The notes: generated by a model from the letters alone, not told the origin. Shown: positions 44,788-53,839, numbered from the stretch's first letter. The stretch is DNA of 64,000 nt from Methanolobus zinderi (GCF_013388255.1 NZ_CP058215.1:2533332-2597331), one strand, 5' to 3'. Numbers and translations are program-made.

Positions 44788-46623
44788 ATGTTGATAATGG
44801 CTGCACGGAAGCTGGCAATCCTGACATTTATTTTACTTATTTTTACATCATCAGCTCATGCTTACGATTTTCGTGACGAGAACATATGGATATTCAAAGG
44901 GATGTATGAACTGGGACCCGGAGAGAGAGCAGAGCTGAATGAGTTTACCGTAAAGGCACATACCGTGGATACGGACAGCAACTCAGCCACTTTGCTGTTA
45001 TACATTAACCGGGATTTCGCGGAATCCTATTATGTGGACACGGGAGCTAACAGTGAACAGATCTATAATGGAGAGCTGAAGATCGATGTCCTGGATATCA
45101 GCAATGGCATCGTGTCACTTGAAGTGCACAGGCAGAAGTATGAGAGGGTCTGGATAACAAATCTTGCAAAAACATCCCTTGGGATTGGCAACAGTATTCA
45201 GGATGGGGATTACACTGTAAAGCTACAGGATATCACTGAGGAAGGTGCAAAGATAGAAGTCAGAGGCGATGGCGTCACTGATGAAGAAATCTATTCCTCA
45301 GGCAACCACAGAAAGTTCTCAGATGAATTCATGGTTCATGTAATCTATGTTAATAAGCGGACACAGGAAGTCTCCATGGAAACACTGAGACCCGGAAAAC
45401 CGAAGATCAAAATAGACACTGTGACGGATAAGGACAGCTATGAATCAGGAGAGACAATAGATTATCAGTTCATGGTAACCAATAACGGAACCCTTCCGTT
45501 GCACGGCCTGATAGTAAGCACAGGTTCCAACGAAGCTGATGTCAGTGAACCAGAGATGCAGCACTCTGAACTTGAACCCACAAAGATAAAAAAATTTATA
45601 ATACCTATATCAGCACCTGTGACACCTGTTGCAAAAACAGTGAAGATCGAATCCGAGGTAATTGGTTATGATTATAAGGGAAATCCATACTCAGGATCGG
45701 GACAAACTGAAGTTCTGATCGAGCCTTATATTTCCGTTGAAAAGAGTGTTGAAATAGTTGAAAAACCCGACAGCAGCGTTCAATCCGGAACTGAGGAATA
45801 TTTCAGGATCAGCATATCCGTGGAGAATACAGCTGATTTTCCCACAGCAGTAACGGTCAGTGACGTACTTGACCCATCATTGATTCCCTACGACCTGAAA
45901 AATACCGAATGGACATTAATGGTGGAAGCAAATTCTGCAAAAGAAATCGAATACCTTGCAAAACCCACATTTCCGGGAAAATATACATTCGAGCAGGCAG
46001 TTGTGCAATGGAAGGACGGCGGAAAGGCATATACTGTGAAGTCCGGCCCTGTTGAGGGAGAATACCTGATACACGGTTCAAGGGTCGTAGTGGAAAAATA
46101 CGTATCACCAAATTACGCACTTCCGGGAAAAGAAGTGGAAGTTACTGTTAACATTATAAATTCCGGCAGCAGGAAAGTAGAAGTCAGACTTTCCGATAGT
46201 GTTCCCGGCCAGTTCACAATGGTATCCGGCAGCAACACATGGGAAGGCAGCCTTGATGCAGGTGAATCAGAAGAGATAAAATACGTGCTGGTAACAGAGG
46301 CCACCGGAAAACTTGATCTGGGTGCTGCAAGAGTTGATTATACAGACGAGCAGGACCAGAGTGGAAGTTCAAGTTCGGAAAAAACGGTGCTGTATGTGGA
46401 TGATATGACAGAGAGCATTGTACCGGAAGAAACAGCAGAGACTGTGCAGGAATACGGGGAAGATACAGAAATCCATAATGATGCGAATCCAGCAGATGCA
46501 AATCCTGAAGTCGGGCGTGTGGAAGCTGCCGGATTCATGGTATCGTCATTTATCACCCTGTTCTGTATACTCGCGATCATACCGGCAATTGCATATCTAT
46601 ATATAAATAGAGTTTATAAATAA
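44788..46623 (+). CDS. Surface protein with NEW3/CARDB-like repeats, membrane anchored
   Basis: This 611-aa protein has a signal peptide (AARKLAILTFILLIFTSSAHA), about 180 residues of N-terminal beta domain, and then three Ig-like segments of the NEW3/DUF11 type: SYESGETIDYQFMVTNNGT, EYFRISISVENTADFPTAV and EVEVTVNIINSGSRKVEVR. An acidic linker and one C-terminal membrane helix ending NRVYK follow. It starts 10 bases after the permease gene and is probably a partner or substrate of that transporter. The second in-frame ATG (44797) gives the better signal-peptide start. Confidence 0.75.
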   Translation: MLIMAARKLAILTFILLIFTSSAHAYDFRDENIWIFKGMYELGPGERAELNEFTVKAHTVDTDSNSATLLLYINRDFAESYYVDTGANSEQIYNGELKIDVLDISNGIVSLEVHRQKYERVWITNLAKTSLGIGNSIQDGDYTVKLQDITEEGAKIEVRGDGVTDEEIYSSGNHRKFSDEFMVHVIYVNKRTQEVSMETLRPGKPKIKIDTVTDKDSYESGETIDYQFMVTNNGTLPLHGLIVSTGSNEADVSEPEMQHSELEPTKIKKFIIPISAPVTPVAKTVKIESEVIGYDYKGNPYSGSGQTEVLIEPYISVEKSVEIVEKPDSSVQSGTEEYFRISISVENTADFPTAVTVSDVLDPSLIPYDLKNTEWTLMVEANSAKEIEYLAKPTFPGKYTFEQAVVQWKDGGKAYTVKSGPVEGEYLIHGSRVVVEKYVSPNYALPGKEVEVTVNIINSGSRKVEVRLSDSVPGQFTMVSGSNTWEGSLDAGESEEIKYVLVTEATGKLDLGAARVDYTDEQDQSGSSSSEKTVLYVDDMTESIVPEETAETVQEYGEDTEIHNDANPADANPEVGRVEAAGFMVSSFITLFCILAIIPAIAYLYINRVYK

Positions 46624-46645
46624 TTGGCATAATAAGAGGGTAGCA

Positions 46646-47050
46646 ATGGAATTACTCGCATTTATCGGTTCTGCAATGCTTTTTACAGTATTTGCCCTGA
46701 CGGTGCTTTTCATTCTGGTGGCAGTGTCGTCCAGACTAGCAATGCTGACCCTGCTGGTCATACCCATACTCGCAGTAATCATATTACCCGGAACAAGCGT
46801 AGCATTTCTCTCATACAGGCATTTTTTGTTTGCAGACGGACTTGTGCCGGTGAATAACTTCCACATCCTGCTGGTCATCTGGTCGACCCTGATGGGAATA
46901 ATAATCTCCACCGAATTCCTTACATGGTATCTTAAAACCGGGAAAAGGAAAAGATCGGGTGAACAGAAGGCAACACAATCCCCTGAAATAAAAAAGATAC
47001 TCAACGCAGGTGTTCTCAGATTAAGAGCGGTCCTGGCAAAGCGCAACTGA
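46646..47050 (+). CDS. Small membrane protein, 134 aa
   Basis: Not recognised. Three hydrophobic helices (about 4-28, 32-52 and 72-93) are followed by a basic cytoplasmic tail of about 40 residues (TGKRKRSGEQK ... RLRAVLAKRN). GAGGG lies eleven bases before the ATG. It follows the surface-protein gene by 22 bases and is likely part of the transporter operon. Confidence 0.65.
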   Translation: MELLAFIGSAMLFTVFALTVLFILVAVSSRLAMLTLLVIPILAVIILPGTSVAFLSYRHFLFADGLVPVNNFHILLVIWSTLMGIIISTEFLTWYLKTGKRKRSGEQKATQSPEIKKILNAGVLRLRAVLAKRN

Positions 47051-47088
47051 CGGGAAAATTCTAATATAGTAGCGGAGAGTAAATTTAT

Positions 47089-47385
47089 TTGGGGGTATGT
47101 AGCCTGAAAGATGAAGAAGATATGGCAGCAGAAGATAAAAGGGTTGTTGAAGAAGAAGAAGAAAAACCTGAGCCTTGGAAGTCCGCGTTGTTCTCACTGA
47201 TATTCCCGGGACTGGGTCAGATCAGAAACAATGATCCCAGAAAGGGACTTCTGTACTTTGCCATTGCATTCACCCTGATACTGACACTGCATCTGGGAGT
47301 AACTGCTATCATACTTGCCCTGTTCTGGCTCTATAACATATATGACGCCTACACGGTTGCAAGCAGAAAAGCGGAGGGACCATGA
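47089..47385 (+). CDS. Small TM2-like membrane protein, 98 aa
   Basis: A charged N-terminus (EEEEEKPEPWK) precedes two membrane helices carrying LIFPGLGQIRNNDPRKGLLY, the pattern of TM2/DUF5683-like proteins (PGLGQ ... G), and LFWLYNIYDAYTVA. Function unknown. The start is unclear: TTG 47089 is 12 bases after GGAG, and ATG 47122 (MAAEDK) has no good ribosome site but gives a more usual N-terminus. Last gene of the plus-strand run. Confidence 0.62.
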   Translation: MGVCSLKDEEDMAAEDKRVVEEEEEKPEPWKSALFSLIFPGLGQIRNNDPRKGLLYFAIAFTLILTLHLGVTAIILALFWLYNIYDAYTVASRKAEGP

Positions 47386-47416
47386 CTCTTCCGGAGCATG
47401 GTCAGATATCTTAATC

Positions 47417-47692
47417 TTAAGCCTTCCCTCCTCCGAGAGAATATTCTGACATTACCTTAAGGTATTCTTTATCAACTTCCATTAGCACTGTCTGGAACAT
47501 TGCCACATGGACCTTTTCCTCCCTGGCCACATCAAGTAAGATCTCCTTGAGGTCCTCACTTTCAGTTAGCGAGGCCATGGACTCATAAAGATTGATGGCA
47601 TCGAGCTCTGCGATCATGGCAGCTCTCATGATCTCCTTATCAAGGTCCTCTTCATCCACTATTTTGAGATTGACAGGTATTTCCGAAAACAT
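47417..47692 (-). CDS. Encapsulin-cargo-like half-ferritin 2, 91 aa
   Basis: A two-helix ferritin-like subunit: IMRAAMIAELDAINLYESMA carries the first metal-binding Glu and LLDVAREEKVHVAMFQTVLM carries ExxH. This is the signature of EncFtn-type proteins, which pair into a ferroxidase four-helix bundle and oxidise ferrous iron. The Pyrococcus encapsulin carries a very similar domain at its N-terminus. ATG 47692 has a strong site, GGAGGTC. It is 16 bases downstream of its paralogue. No encapsulin shell gene is in the window. Confidence 0.8.
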   Translation of the reverse strand: MFSEIPVNLKIVDEEDLDKEIMRAAMIAELDAINLYESMASLTESEDLKEILLDVAREEKVHVAMFQTVLMEVDKEYLKVMSEYSLGGGKA

Positions 47693-47708
47693 GTCCTGAC
47701 CTCCGTGT

Positions 47709-47993
47709 TCACTTTGAGAGTTCTTCGTTGACCTCTTCCTCACCGGCCTTGAGCTCTTCTTCCTGTTGCTTATCTTCCCTCAATAAAAGGGTCTGGAACT
47801 CCCCCACATGGGTCTTCTCTTCCAGCGCAACATCCAGAAGCACTCTTTTGACCTCGTCATTTTCGGTCATTTCAGCCATCTGTTCATAAAGGTTGATGGC
47901 ATCGAGTTCGGCAACTATTGCGGCCCTTAATATCTCTTTGTTGATGTCTTCGGGTTTGACCTTGTCTATATCCGTTGGTATCTTTGACAGCAT
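47709..47993 (-). CDS. Encapsulin-cargo-like half-ferritin 1, 94 aa
   Basis: This paralogue of the next gene reads AAIVAELDAINLYEQMAEMT and LLDVALEEKTHVGEFQTLLL, with both metal-binding Glu and the ExxH, followed by an acidic tail (EEELKAGEEEVNEELSK) of the kind that in encapsulin systems links cargo and shell. Expected to be an iron oxidase/storage or iron-responsive protein in the cytoplasm. GGAGG precedes the ATG by ten bases. A TATA-like box TTAGATATATTG (about 48043-48054) is flanked by the palindrome at 48031-48040. Confidence 0.82.
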   Translation of the reverse strand: MLSKIPTDIDKVKPEDINKEILRAAIVAELDAINLYEQMAEMTENDEVKRVLLDVALEEKTHVGEFQTLLLREDKQQEEELKAGEEEVNEELSK

Positions 47994-48030
47994 GGTTTAG
48001 TTTCCTCCATTCTTAATTGATATATAGCAG

Positions 48031-48040
48031 CCGCTAGCGG
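48031..48040. promoter_or_regulatory. Palindrome CCGCTAGCGG at the half-ferritin promoter
   Basis: A perfect 10-bp palindrome stands between the likely TATA box (48043-48054, minus strand) and the start codon at 47993, close to the expected transcription start. A DtxR/IdeR-like or other iron-dependent repressor site is possible, but the sequence does not match a known box that I can name. Confidence 0.35.
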
Positions 48041-48239
48041 ACAATATATCTAATAGATAGGGCTGCTTGATTCACTCCTATATTTTCAAGGAACACGAAT
48101 GTATTTATAAATATCGAAGAGGTTTATCCTGATTTTTTAGAGAGAAAAAGCAAATACATGGCTTTGAAATAAACATATCTGCATTGAATCTCTAAAAGTA
48201 CAGGGTACTGAAAATCGGACAGAAAAGAAAGAGCATAAA

Positions 48240-49043
48240 ATGTATCCGAACTTTAAAAGATATGGAAAAGAGCCATACGATATTGCAGTCATTCACGGAG
48301 GACCCGGGGCACCGGGAAGCGTGGCAGAGCTGGCCATGGAGCTTTCAAACAGGTCATCCACCGGAGTACTGGAACCCCTGCAGACCTCAATGAGCATTGA
48401 CGGACAGATAAGTGAACTGAGAGATATCCTGAAAAGGCACGGTAAACTGCCGGTATCACTGGTCGGGCACTCATGGGGTGCCTGGCTTGCCTTTATGTTT
48501 GCAGCACGACATTCAAATTATGTCAAAAAACTCATCCTGGTTGCCAGCGGTCCGTTTGAGGAAAGCTATGCCCCCACAATCATTCAAAAGCGACTGGAAC
48601 GCATGAGCGAGAACAAAATGGAAGAATATCTTCATCTCAGCGCAAAGATGAGCGATCCCTCTGTAAAGAATAAGAACTATTTTTTTGCAAAATTCGGAAA
48701 ACTCATATCAGGCGTCGATTCATTCCATCTGTTACCTTTCAAGGAGAACACTGCAGAATTCAGCCACGAGATCAACAGAAGTGTGTGGAATGAAGCCAGT
48801 TATCTGAGAAGAAGCGGTAAACTGCTCAGGATGGGAAAAGACATCAGATGTCCTGTGGTGGCAATACACGGCGATCACGATCCACATCCCTTTGAAGGTG
48901 TCAGGAAACCGCTGGAGAGAACACTCAGGGATTTCCATTGTGTACTGCTGAAGGACTGCGGACATTACCCCTGGAGAGAAAAATATGCCAGGGAACGCTT
49001 TTATGAAATTCTCAGAAGAGAACTGGGACATCTGGAAATGTAA
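48240..49043 (+). CDS. Alpha/beta hydrolase
   Basis: The 267-aa hydrolase has oxyanion region VIHGGPGAPGS, nucleophile elbow VGHSWGAWLA (catalytic Ser in GHSWG), acid candidate in IHGDHDPHPFEG and catalytic His in KDCGHYPW, all in canonical order. The HGGPG segment resembles proline iminopeptidase-like enzymes, but the substrate is unknown. It has a long leader (TATTTATAAATAT at 48102-48114) with a 9-bp inverted repeat TTTTAGAGA/TCTCTAAAA (48135-48143, 48189-48197). Confidence 0.88.
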   Translation: MYPNFKRYGKEPYDIAVIHGGPGAPGSVAELAMELSNRSSTGVLEPLQTSMSIDGQISELRDILKRHGKLPVSLVGHSWGAWLAFMFAARHSNYVKKLILVASGPFEESYAPTIIQKRLERMSENKMEEYLHLSAKMSDPSVKNKNYFFAKFGKLISGVDSFHLLPFKENTAEFSHEINRSVWNEASYLRRSGKLLRMGKDIRCPVVAIHGDHDPHPFEGVRKPLERTLRDFHCVLLKDCGHYPWREKYARERFYEILRRELGHLEM

Positions 49044-49070
49044 TCAGTTCAGAGAAAAAAGTAAAGAATA

Positions 49071-50837
49071 CTACTCTATATTATGATAGTAGTACTCCTT
49101 TTTAGCCTTCTGTTCCCTGTCAAGTCTTGAATGAGGCTTGTTGACACGAGGCCGGGACGTATCCTCATCACGCCTGAAGGTGATATCCAGATTTTCAAGG
49201 AACTGGTTCATTCCGGCCTGCATACTGGCAGGCTGGTGTGCCTTACCGTAGACCGCAGGCTCACCTTCGAAAACGATCAGACGCTCGCTGAGCATGTCGA
49301 TCATATAGATATCGTGGTCAACTACCATCGCGGTCTTACTGCTGTTCTCTGCAAATCTCTTGATCACCCTGGTGGTCATTGAACGTTGTTCAACATCCAG
49401 GTGTGCGCTTGGCTCGTCGAGAATATACATGTCCGCATCACGGCAGAGACAGGCTGCGATCGCAACCCTCTGTAGCTCTCCACCACTGAGATCTGTCAGG
49501 GAGCGTTCATAGAGTTGCTCGAGCTGCAGCGGTTTTGCCACCTCGGACTGGAAGTAGCTCGTATCAAACTTCGAGGAGATGCCACGAAGGAAATACTGTA
49601 CCTGCAGGGGACTGTCGCCCTTGATGTACTGGGGTTTGTATGATATGGAGATGTCCAGATCAAGTTCGCCTTCATCGGGTTCGATCTCGCCTGCAAGCAT
49701 TTTGACGAATGTGGACTTACCGATACCGTTTGGACCTACTATACCCAGCACCTCACCTTCTCTCAGGGAGCCCTCTTCTGTTTCAAGGGAGAAAGCCTCA
49801 TCATAGCTTTTGGAGAAGCTGTTATACTCCACAAGTGTTTCCACATCTGTCTCTTCTCTCGGGGGGTGTACCTCGAACTTGATAGCTTCCGGACGGATAC
49901 GCACGTTCTCCTCGGGCAGATAACCCTTAAGATACTGGTTGATTCCGATACGTACACCCTTCGGATAGGTTATCACACCATAGGCACCGGGCTGACCGTA
50001 GGCCACATGTACCACATCTGCAAGCATGTCAAGTATCGCAAGGTCGTGCTCTACCACCAGCACCGCCTTTTCCTCTGCCATTTCCTGTATGAGCTGGGCG
50101 GAATTGATACGCTGGTAGATATCAAGGTAGGGGCTTATCTCGTCAAAGAAATAGAAATCCGCATCCTTGGCTGCACAGGCAGCAATGGCAACCCTCTGGA
50201 GTTCTCCTCCACTGAGCTCTGTGATCTTCCTGTCGATTATGTGGGACAGGTCAAGTCTCTCGACCAGCTCGTCAAGAACACCACGCTCATCGGTCTTCTC
50301 TAGAAGTTCACTTGTCTTGCCTTTGAATGCCTTTGGGATCAGGTCCACGTACTGTGGTTTCTGTGAGACCTTGATATTACCATCCACCACATCACTGAAA
50401 TAATCATAAAGAACCGTGCCGGAGTAATATTCAAGCACTCTTTCCCAGTTACCTTCACCCTCACCGAAGTTGGGTACGAGGGTTCCGGAGAGTATCTGTA
50501 CGGCTGTACTTTTACCGATACCGTTCGGACCAAGGATACCTGTCACCCTGCCTACCTGCGGGACCGGAAGCCCGTAAAGTGCAAAGGCATTCGGACCGTA
50601 CCTGTGTGTGGGTTCCGTGAGCTCTTCCGGAAGGCCTATGATCATGATGGCATCGAACGGACATTTGTTGATACAGATACCACAGCCCACGCAGAGTTCT
50701 TCGGAGATGGACGGTTTTCCGTCTTCCTGGAAAACAATGGTCTCATCACCGGTCCTCACTCTGGGACAGTACTTTTCACATTCGTGACTGCAACGTCTTG
50801 GCTGGCATCTGTCTTTGTTCAGTATGGCTATTCGCAT
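49071..50837 (-). CDS. rli: ABCE1/RLI ribosome recycling ATPase
   Basis: This essential archaeal/eukaryotic factor splits post-termination ribosomes with aRF1/Pelota. The 588-aa layout is complete. Two N-terminal [4Fe-4S] motifs (RCQPRRCSHECEKYCP and CVGCGICINKCPFDAI) precede two ABC domains, each with GPNGIGKST and the signature LSGGELQRVAIAA. Walker B motifs are FYFFDEISPYLD and YILDEPSAHLD, with the hinge in between. AAGATGCGA-like sequence upstream gives no strong ribosome site. It is followed, on the other side, by the convergent hydrolase gene. Confidence 0.97.
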   Translation of the reverse strand: MRIAILNKDRCQPRRCSHECEKYCPRVRTGDETIVFQEDGKPSISEELCVGCGICINKCPFDAIMIIGLPEELTEPTHRYGPNAFALYGLPVPQVGRVTGILGPNGIGKSTAVQILSGTLVPNFGEGEGNWERVLEYYSGTVLYDYFSDVVDGNIKVSQKPQYVDLIPKAFKGKTSELLEKTDERGVLDELVERLDLSHIIDRKITELSGGELQRVAIAACAAKDADFYFFDEISPYLDIYQRINSAQLIQEMAEEKAVLVVEHDLAILDMLADVVHVAYGQPGAYGVITYPKGVRIGINQYLKGYLPEENVRIRPEAIKFEVHPPREETDVETLVEYNSFSKSYDEAFSLETEEGSLREGEVLGIVGPNGIGKSTFVKMLAGEIEPDEGELDLDISISYKPQYIKGDSPLQVQYFLRGISSKFDTSYFQSEVAKPLQLEQLYERSLTDLSGGELQRVAIAACLCRDADMYILDEPSAHLDVEQRSMTTRVIKRFAENSSKTAMVVDHDIYMIDMLSERLIVFEGEPAVYGKAHQPASMQAGMNQFLENLDITFRRDEDTSRPRVNKPHSRLDREQKAKKEYYYHNIE

Positions 50838-50880
50838 GTAAGATCCCTGTCAATAAAAATGAAAGTAATGAAAAAAGATA

Positions 50881-51285
50881 TCAATTCAGAAGCAGTGTCC
50901 ATGTCACCAGACAGAAGTCAATGACTATGAACTCCACATAGAACCAGTCCTTAAAACCGAATTCTTTGGTGTTTATCTTGATCAGCGGGAAGATCACCCT
51001 CTGGATATAGTACGCAAATCCCGCAACTATGATCAGTACGGCATACCATACAGTATCGGTCCCCGCTCCATAGACCAAATTGGCAACAATACCGGCTACG
51101 ATACCTAGCAGAGCTGCAACTGCGGTCTTGATGATACCTTCTACATGTGCCTTTTTTCTCTCTTCGGGAGTTTTTGGCTTATAGGCAACCTTTCCGACAG
51201 TCTCAACCTGTTCGGTTTCAGAGGCTTCGGCGGCCTTTTTCTTAGAAGCAGCCTTAGGTTGTTTTTTCTTGGACGGTTTTGGCAA
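50881..51285 (-). CDS. Membrane protein with Lys-rich N-terminus, 134 aa
   Basis: A very basic N-terminal arm (PKPSKKKQPKAASKKK) of about 45 residues is followed by three membrane helices (about 50-72, 78-98 and 112-133). The GIVAGIVANLVYG helix and three-helix plan are reminiscent of archaeal EMC6-like proteins, a tentative assignment. The basic arm could contact the ribosome or lipids. AGGAGAT precedes the ATG. The gene stands upstream of rli on the same strand (43-base gap), which supports a translation-related role only weakly. Confidence 0.65.
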   Translation of the reverse strand: MPKPSKKKQPKAASKKKAAEASETEQVETVGKVAYKPKTPEERKKAHVEGIIKTAVAALLGIVAGIVANLVYGAGTDTVWYAVLIIVAGFAYYIQRVIFPLIKINTKEFGFKDWFYVEFIVIDFCLVTWTLLLN

Positions 51286-51370
51286 TTGATAATCTCCTGA
51301 ATAATTGGATATCCGGGTACTATAAAAAACTGTTAGTTATATAAAGTTTTATCCTGCATACAGGACACTA

Positions 51371-52375
51371 CTAGATAAACTCATTGCTCAGAACATTGTT
51401 TATTTTGTCAATTGCAATTGCATTGAATCCCTGAGAGTTCAGATGGCCGGCAAACTTTCCGGGCCTGTGTCCTCCGGGATGATAGACCACTGTAAATTCC
51501 GGATCAAGTTGGTGGACCATTGATGTCAGTCCCCGTGCATCCAGATGGTCGCTTATCTGAATGGCAGGATAGCGATAGTCAGCTCTGCCCGTCATGACAA
51601 ACTTAGCCATATCCGATGGCAGTTTATCAAGATCCCAGGGTGGTACGATGCAGACGGAATCCCCGCATGATTCACCGATACATGCGAGTTCACCTGCATC
51701 ATCAAGCAGGGAGCGTGTCAGTTGCAGGGATTTCTCTTCCATTTCCACGGCCCCGTCGTAGCCGCAGCTGCGCATCAGTTCCACAGCCCGCTGGGCCTTG
51801 CCGAAAGCATAGGCTCCAAAGGCAACACAGCTGTTATCCTCCAGCGCAGAGGAGAATCCCTGGATATCATCATCAAAATAACAAGTGGTATCCCCGGGAT
51901 CCCCGTAGTTGGCCTCGGTTATGAGTACATCACACTCCGGAAGCTGCGAGGCATCCTTTACATCACCTGTGACAAGTATGCGGGTTCCCACATCATTTTC
52001 CCAGTAGAAGGCACTTGAACCCACGGTATGAAAATTAGGGAATGTACTGACCTTGACACCATTGACCTCAATGGAAGCACCAAGTTCCACGGTCCTGCCC
52101 TTATAGTCCCTGTCATGCCGGATCTCAAGGGCATGGGCGGTCTTCCCTGTGCATATGGAACGATCTGAAAGCATTGCAGATTTGCCGTTATGATCGGAAT
52201 GTGCATGAGTGATAAGATAGGCATCAGGTTGCGGATACTTCGCAGGGGTCCTTGTCGTATCTATGGAGAATGTGACCAGTTCGTCTTCCCCGGACCTAAA
52301 CTTTACAGACAGATGTGGCTTGAAGGAACCTCTCGAGTTCTTCTGCCTGAAAACCATGATCCCAAGGTCGACCAT
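51371..52375 (-). CDS. Metallo-beta-lactamase-fold hydrolase, exonuclease-like
   Basis: The protein has motif II THAHSDHNG for two zinc ions, further metal ligands in PNFHTVGSSAF and LVTGDVKD, and a C-terminal His in VYHPGGHRPGKFAGHL. The beta-CASP-like insert (CVAFGAYAFGKAQRAVELMR) and the final segment resemble RNA/DNA-exonuclease-related MBL proteins (COG1236-like) more than lactamases. The 334-residue reading starts at ATG 52375 after AAGGAT; a TTG at 52417 would add 14 residues. Substrate not known. Confidence 0.8.
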   Translation of the reverse strand: MVDLGIMVFRQKNSRGSFKPHLSVKFRSGEDELVTFSIDTTRTPAKYPQPDAYLITHAHSDHNGKSAMLSDRSICTGKTAHALEIRHDRDYKGRTVELGASIEVNGVKVSTFPNFHTVGSSAFYWENDVGTRILVTGDVKDASQLPECDVLITEANYGDPGDTTCYFDDDIQGFSSALEDNSCVAFGAYAFGKAQRAVELMRSCGYDGAVEMEEKSLQLTRSLLDDAGELACIGESCGDSVCIVPPWDLDKLPSDMAKFVMTGRADYRYPAIQISDHLDARGLTSMVHQLDPEFTVVYHPGGHRPGKFAGHLNSQGFNAIAIDKINNVLSNEFI

Positions 52376-52499
52376 TTCCTGCAATATCCTTATCCCTCGG
52401 ACAGGGATTAATCTCAAAGTATATACATGTTTTTCAGGAAAAAAGTCTGAATAAAGTGAATAAGAAAAACGGAAGGAAAGAAAAGAAAGATGAAAGCAC

Positions 52500-52769
52500 T
52501 TAGAGTACTTTCTTGAGTTCCTCGATCAGGATACCGGCAGTGGTCACGCCTGTAAAGCGTTTGACTGCCTCTCCGTCCTTCACTATAATGAGTGTCGGAA
52601 CAGCCTGTATGCCATATTTTGCAGCCATTTCCTGATTCTGATCCACATCAATGACCTTTACATCAACCTGGTCTCCGAACTCTTCCTTTACCTTATCAAG
52701 GAAAGGCTTCTGCATCTTGCAGGGTCCGCACCATGTTGCACTGAAATCCAATAATTCCGGTTTGCTCAT
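52500..52769 (-). CDS. Thioredoxin/glutaredoxin-like protein, 89 aa
   Basis: A compact thioredoxin fold with active site ATWCGPCKMQ (Cys 14 and 17) and cis-Pro segment AVPTLIIVKDG. At 89 aa it is shorter than bacterial thioredoxin (about 105), typical of methanogen thioredoxins. It reduces disulfides in target enzymes, with electrons from thioredoxin reductase. The start is set by AAGGTG before ATG 52769. The leader contains a GC-rich hairpin-forming stretch at about 52852-52877, unusual in this AT-rich genome. Confidence 0.92.
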   Translation of the reverse strand: MSKPELLDFSATWCGPCKMQKPFLDKVKEEFGDQVDVKVIDVDQNQEMAAKYGIQAVPTLIIVKDGEAVKRFTGVTTAGILIEELKKVL

Positions 52770-52960
52770 ATTAACACCTTTTCTTTTGAATGAAAAATGA
52801 TCTATTGATTTAATTATCTTTTCGGTATCCTTTAGCAGGAAACATGCTTCCGCCACCCTCCCCCGAGGGCGCGGGCTGTTTGCACCGGTAATGCATGCCT
52901 TACACACAACCTTTGTGCTTATAATATAAATAATTTACTATGTGGCCTGAAAAATACCAT

Positions 52961-53752
52961 TCAAAGTTTTCTTATTTTAGTGGTCAGATCCAGAGGCTTT
53001 GAATAATAAAGAGAACTCGTCACGATAAAATCCACATGTTTTGCATACTCGGAAACCATTTTAAGATCAATACCGCCGACCCCGATCTCAATGTGCGGAT
53101 TCACGGACCGAAGTTCCGGCACGAGGGTTTCCAGCTCTTCAGGACTGTAATGGTCCAGAAGCAGTACATCCGCAAGGGGAGCGTATTTGAAGGCCTCCTC
53201 CCGGGTCCTTGGTTCAATCTCGACCTTTTTCATGGCCCGAAGTTTTCCGAAATCTCCGGCCACGTTGAAATGATTCTGTGTGACAAGGATGGAATCACTG
53301 AGGGAGTTGCGATGATGCTGGCCTCCTCCGGTCTTTACGGCCTTGAGCTCGTATTTCCGGAATCCCGGATGTGTCTTCCTGCTGGTTGCAATTTCCACAC
53401 CTGCATTGACCTTATGAGCAAGTTCAACGGCAATGCGGGTATTGGAAGCTATGGCACATACCAGTGAGAGAAATGTCTGGGACACGCGCCAGAGTTTAAA
53501 AAGCACCGGCAGCTCACCCTGAGCTTCGAATATCACATCATTGGGATAGAACTCAGCACCGTTATCGGGACACGTGACAACTTCCAGACCCTTCTTTTTA
53601 TAGAAGTCAGCCAGGTCATCCATACATGCAGCAACCCCGTGTTCCCGGGAAATTATCCGCAGCCTGCCATTGCCCTGAATATCCAGAAGTTCTGTGGTCT
53701 CATCACCGTACGGGCAGTCCTCCGAAAGGTAAAGCTCAAAAAAATCCATCAT
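52961..53752 (-). CDS. NadC/ModD-family phosphoribosyltransferase
   Basis: This 263-aa protein has the type II phosphoribosyltransferase fold of quinolinate phosphoribosyltransferase: SEDCPYGDETTELL, ATSRKTHPGFRKYELKAVKTGGGQHHR and LLDHYSPEELE are clear. The opening (EDxPYGDxTT) and spacing look more like ModD, a NadC relative found in some molybdenum-transport loci, than canonical NadC. No nadA/nadB or mod genes are nearby to decide. ATG 53752 or 53749 can serve as start. Confidence 0.82.
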   Translation of the reverse strand: MMDFFELYLSEDCPYGDETTELLDIQGNGRLRIISREHGVAACMDDLADFYKKKGLEVVTCPDNGAEFYPNDVIFEAQGELPVLFKLWRVSQTFLSLVCAIASNTRIAVELAHKVNAGVEIATSRKTHPGFRKYELKAVKTGGGQHHRNSLSDSILVTQNHFNVAGDFGKLRAMKKVEIEPRTREEAFKYAPLADVLLLDHYSPEELETLVPELRSVNPHIEIGVGGIDLKMVSEYAKHVDFIVTSSLYYSKPLDLTTKIRKL

Positions 53753-53839
53753 GTTGTCACCCTGATGATATTAGTTATGGTGCATACTTCATAACTATTG
53801 CTATAGTTTTAAAGGGAGGAAAAAAAGAGGAAAGAAAAA

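Noticed and set aside
48135-48197. Riboswitch in the leader of the alpha/beta hydrolase gene
   Set aside because: There is a single 9-bp inverted repeat with a 45-base loop and no match to a known aptamer pattern; insufficient evidence.
52852-52877. GC-rich hairpin upstream of thioredoxin as an attenuator
   Set aside because: It can fold, but there is no T-tract, leader peptide or alternative hairpin; noted only in the gene entry.
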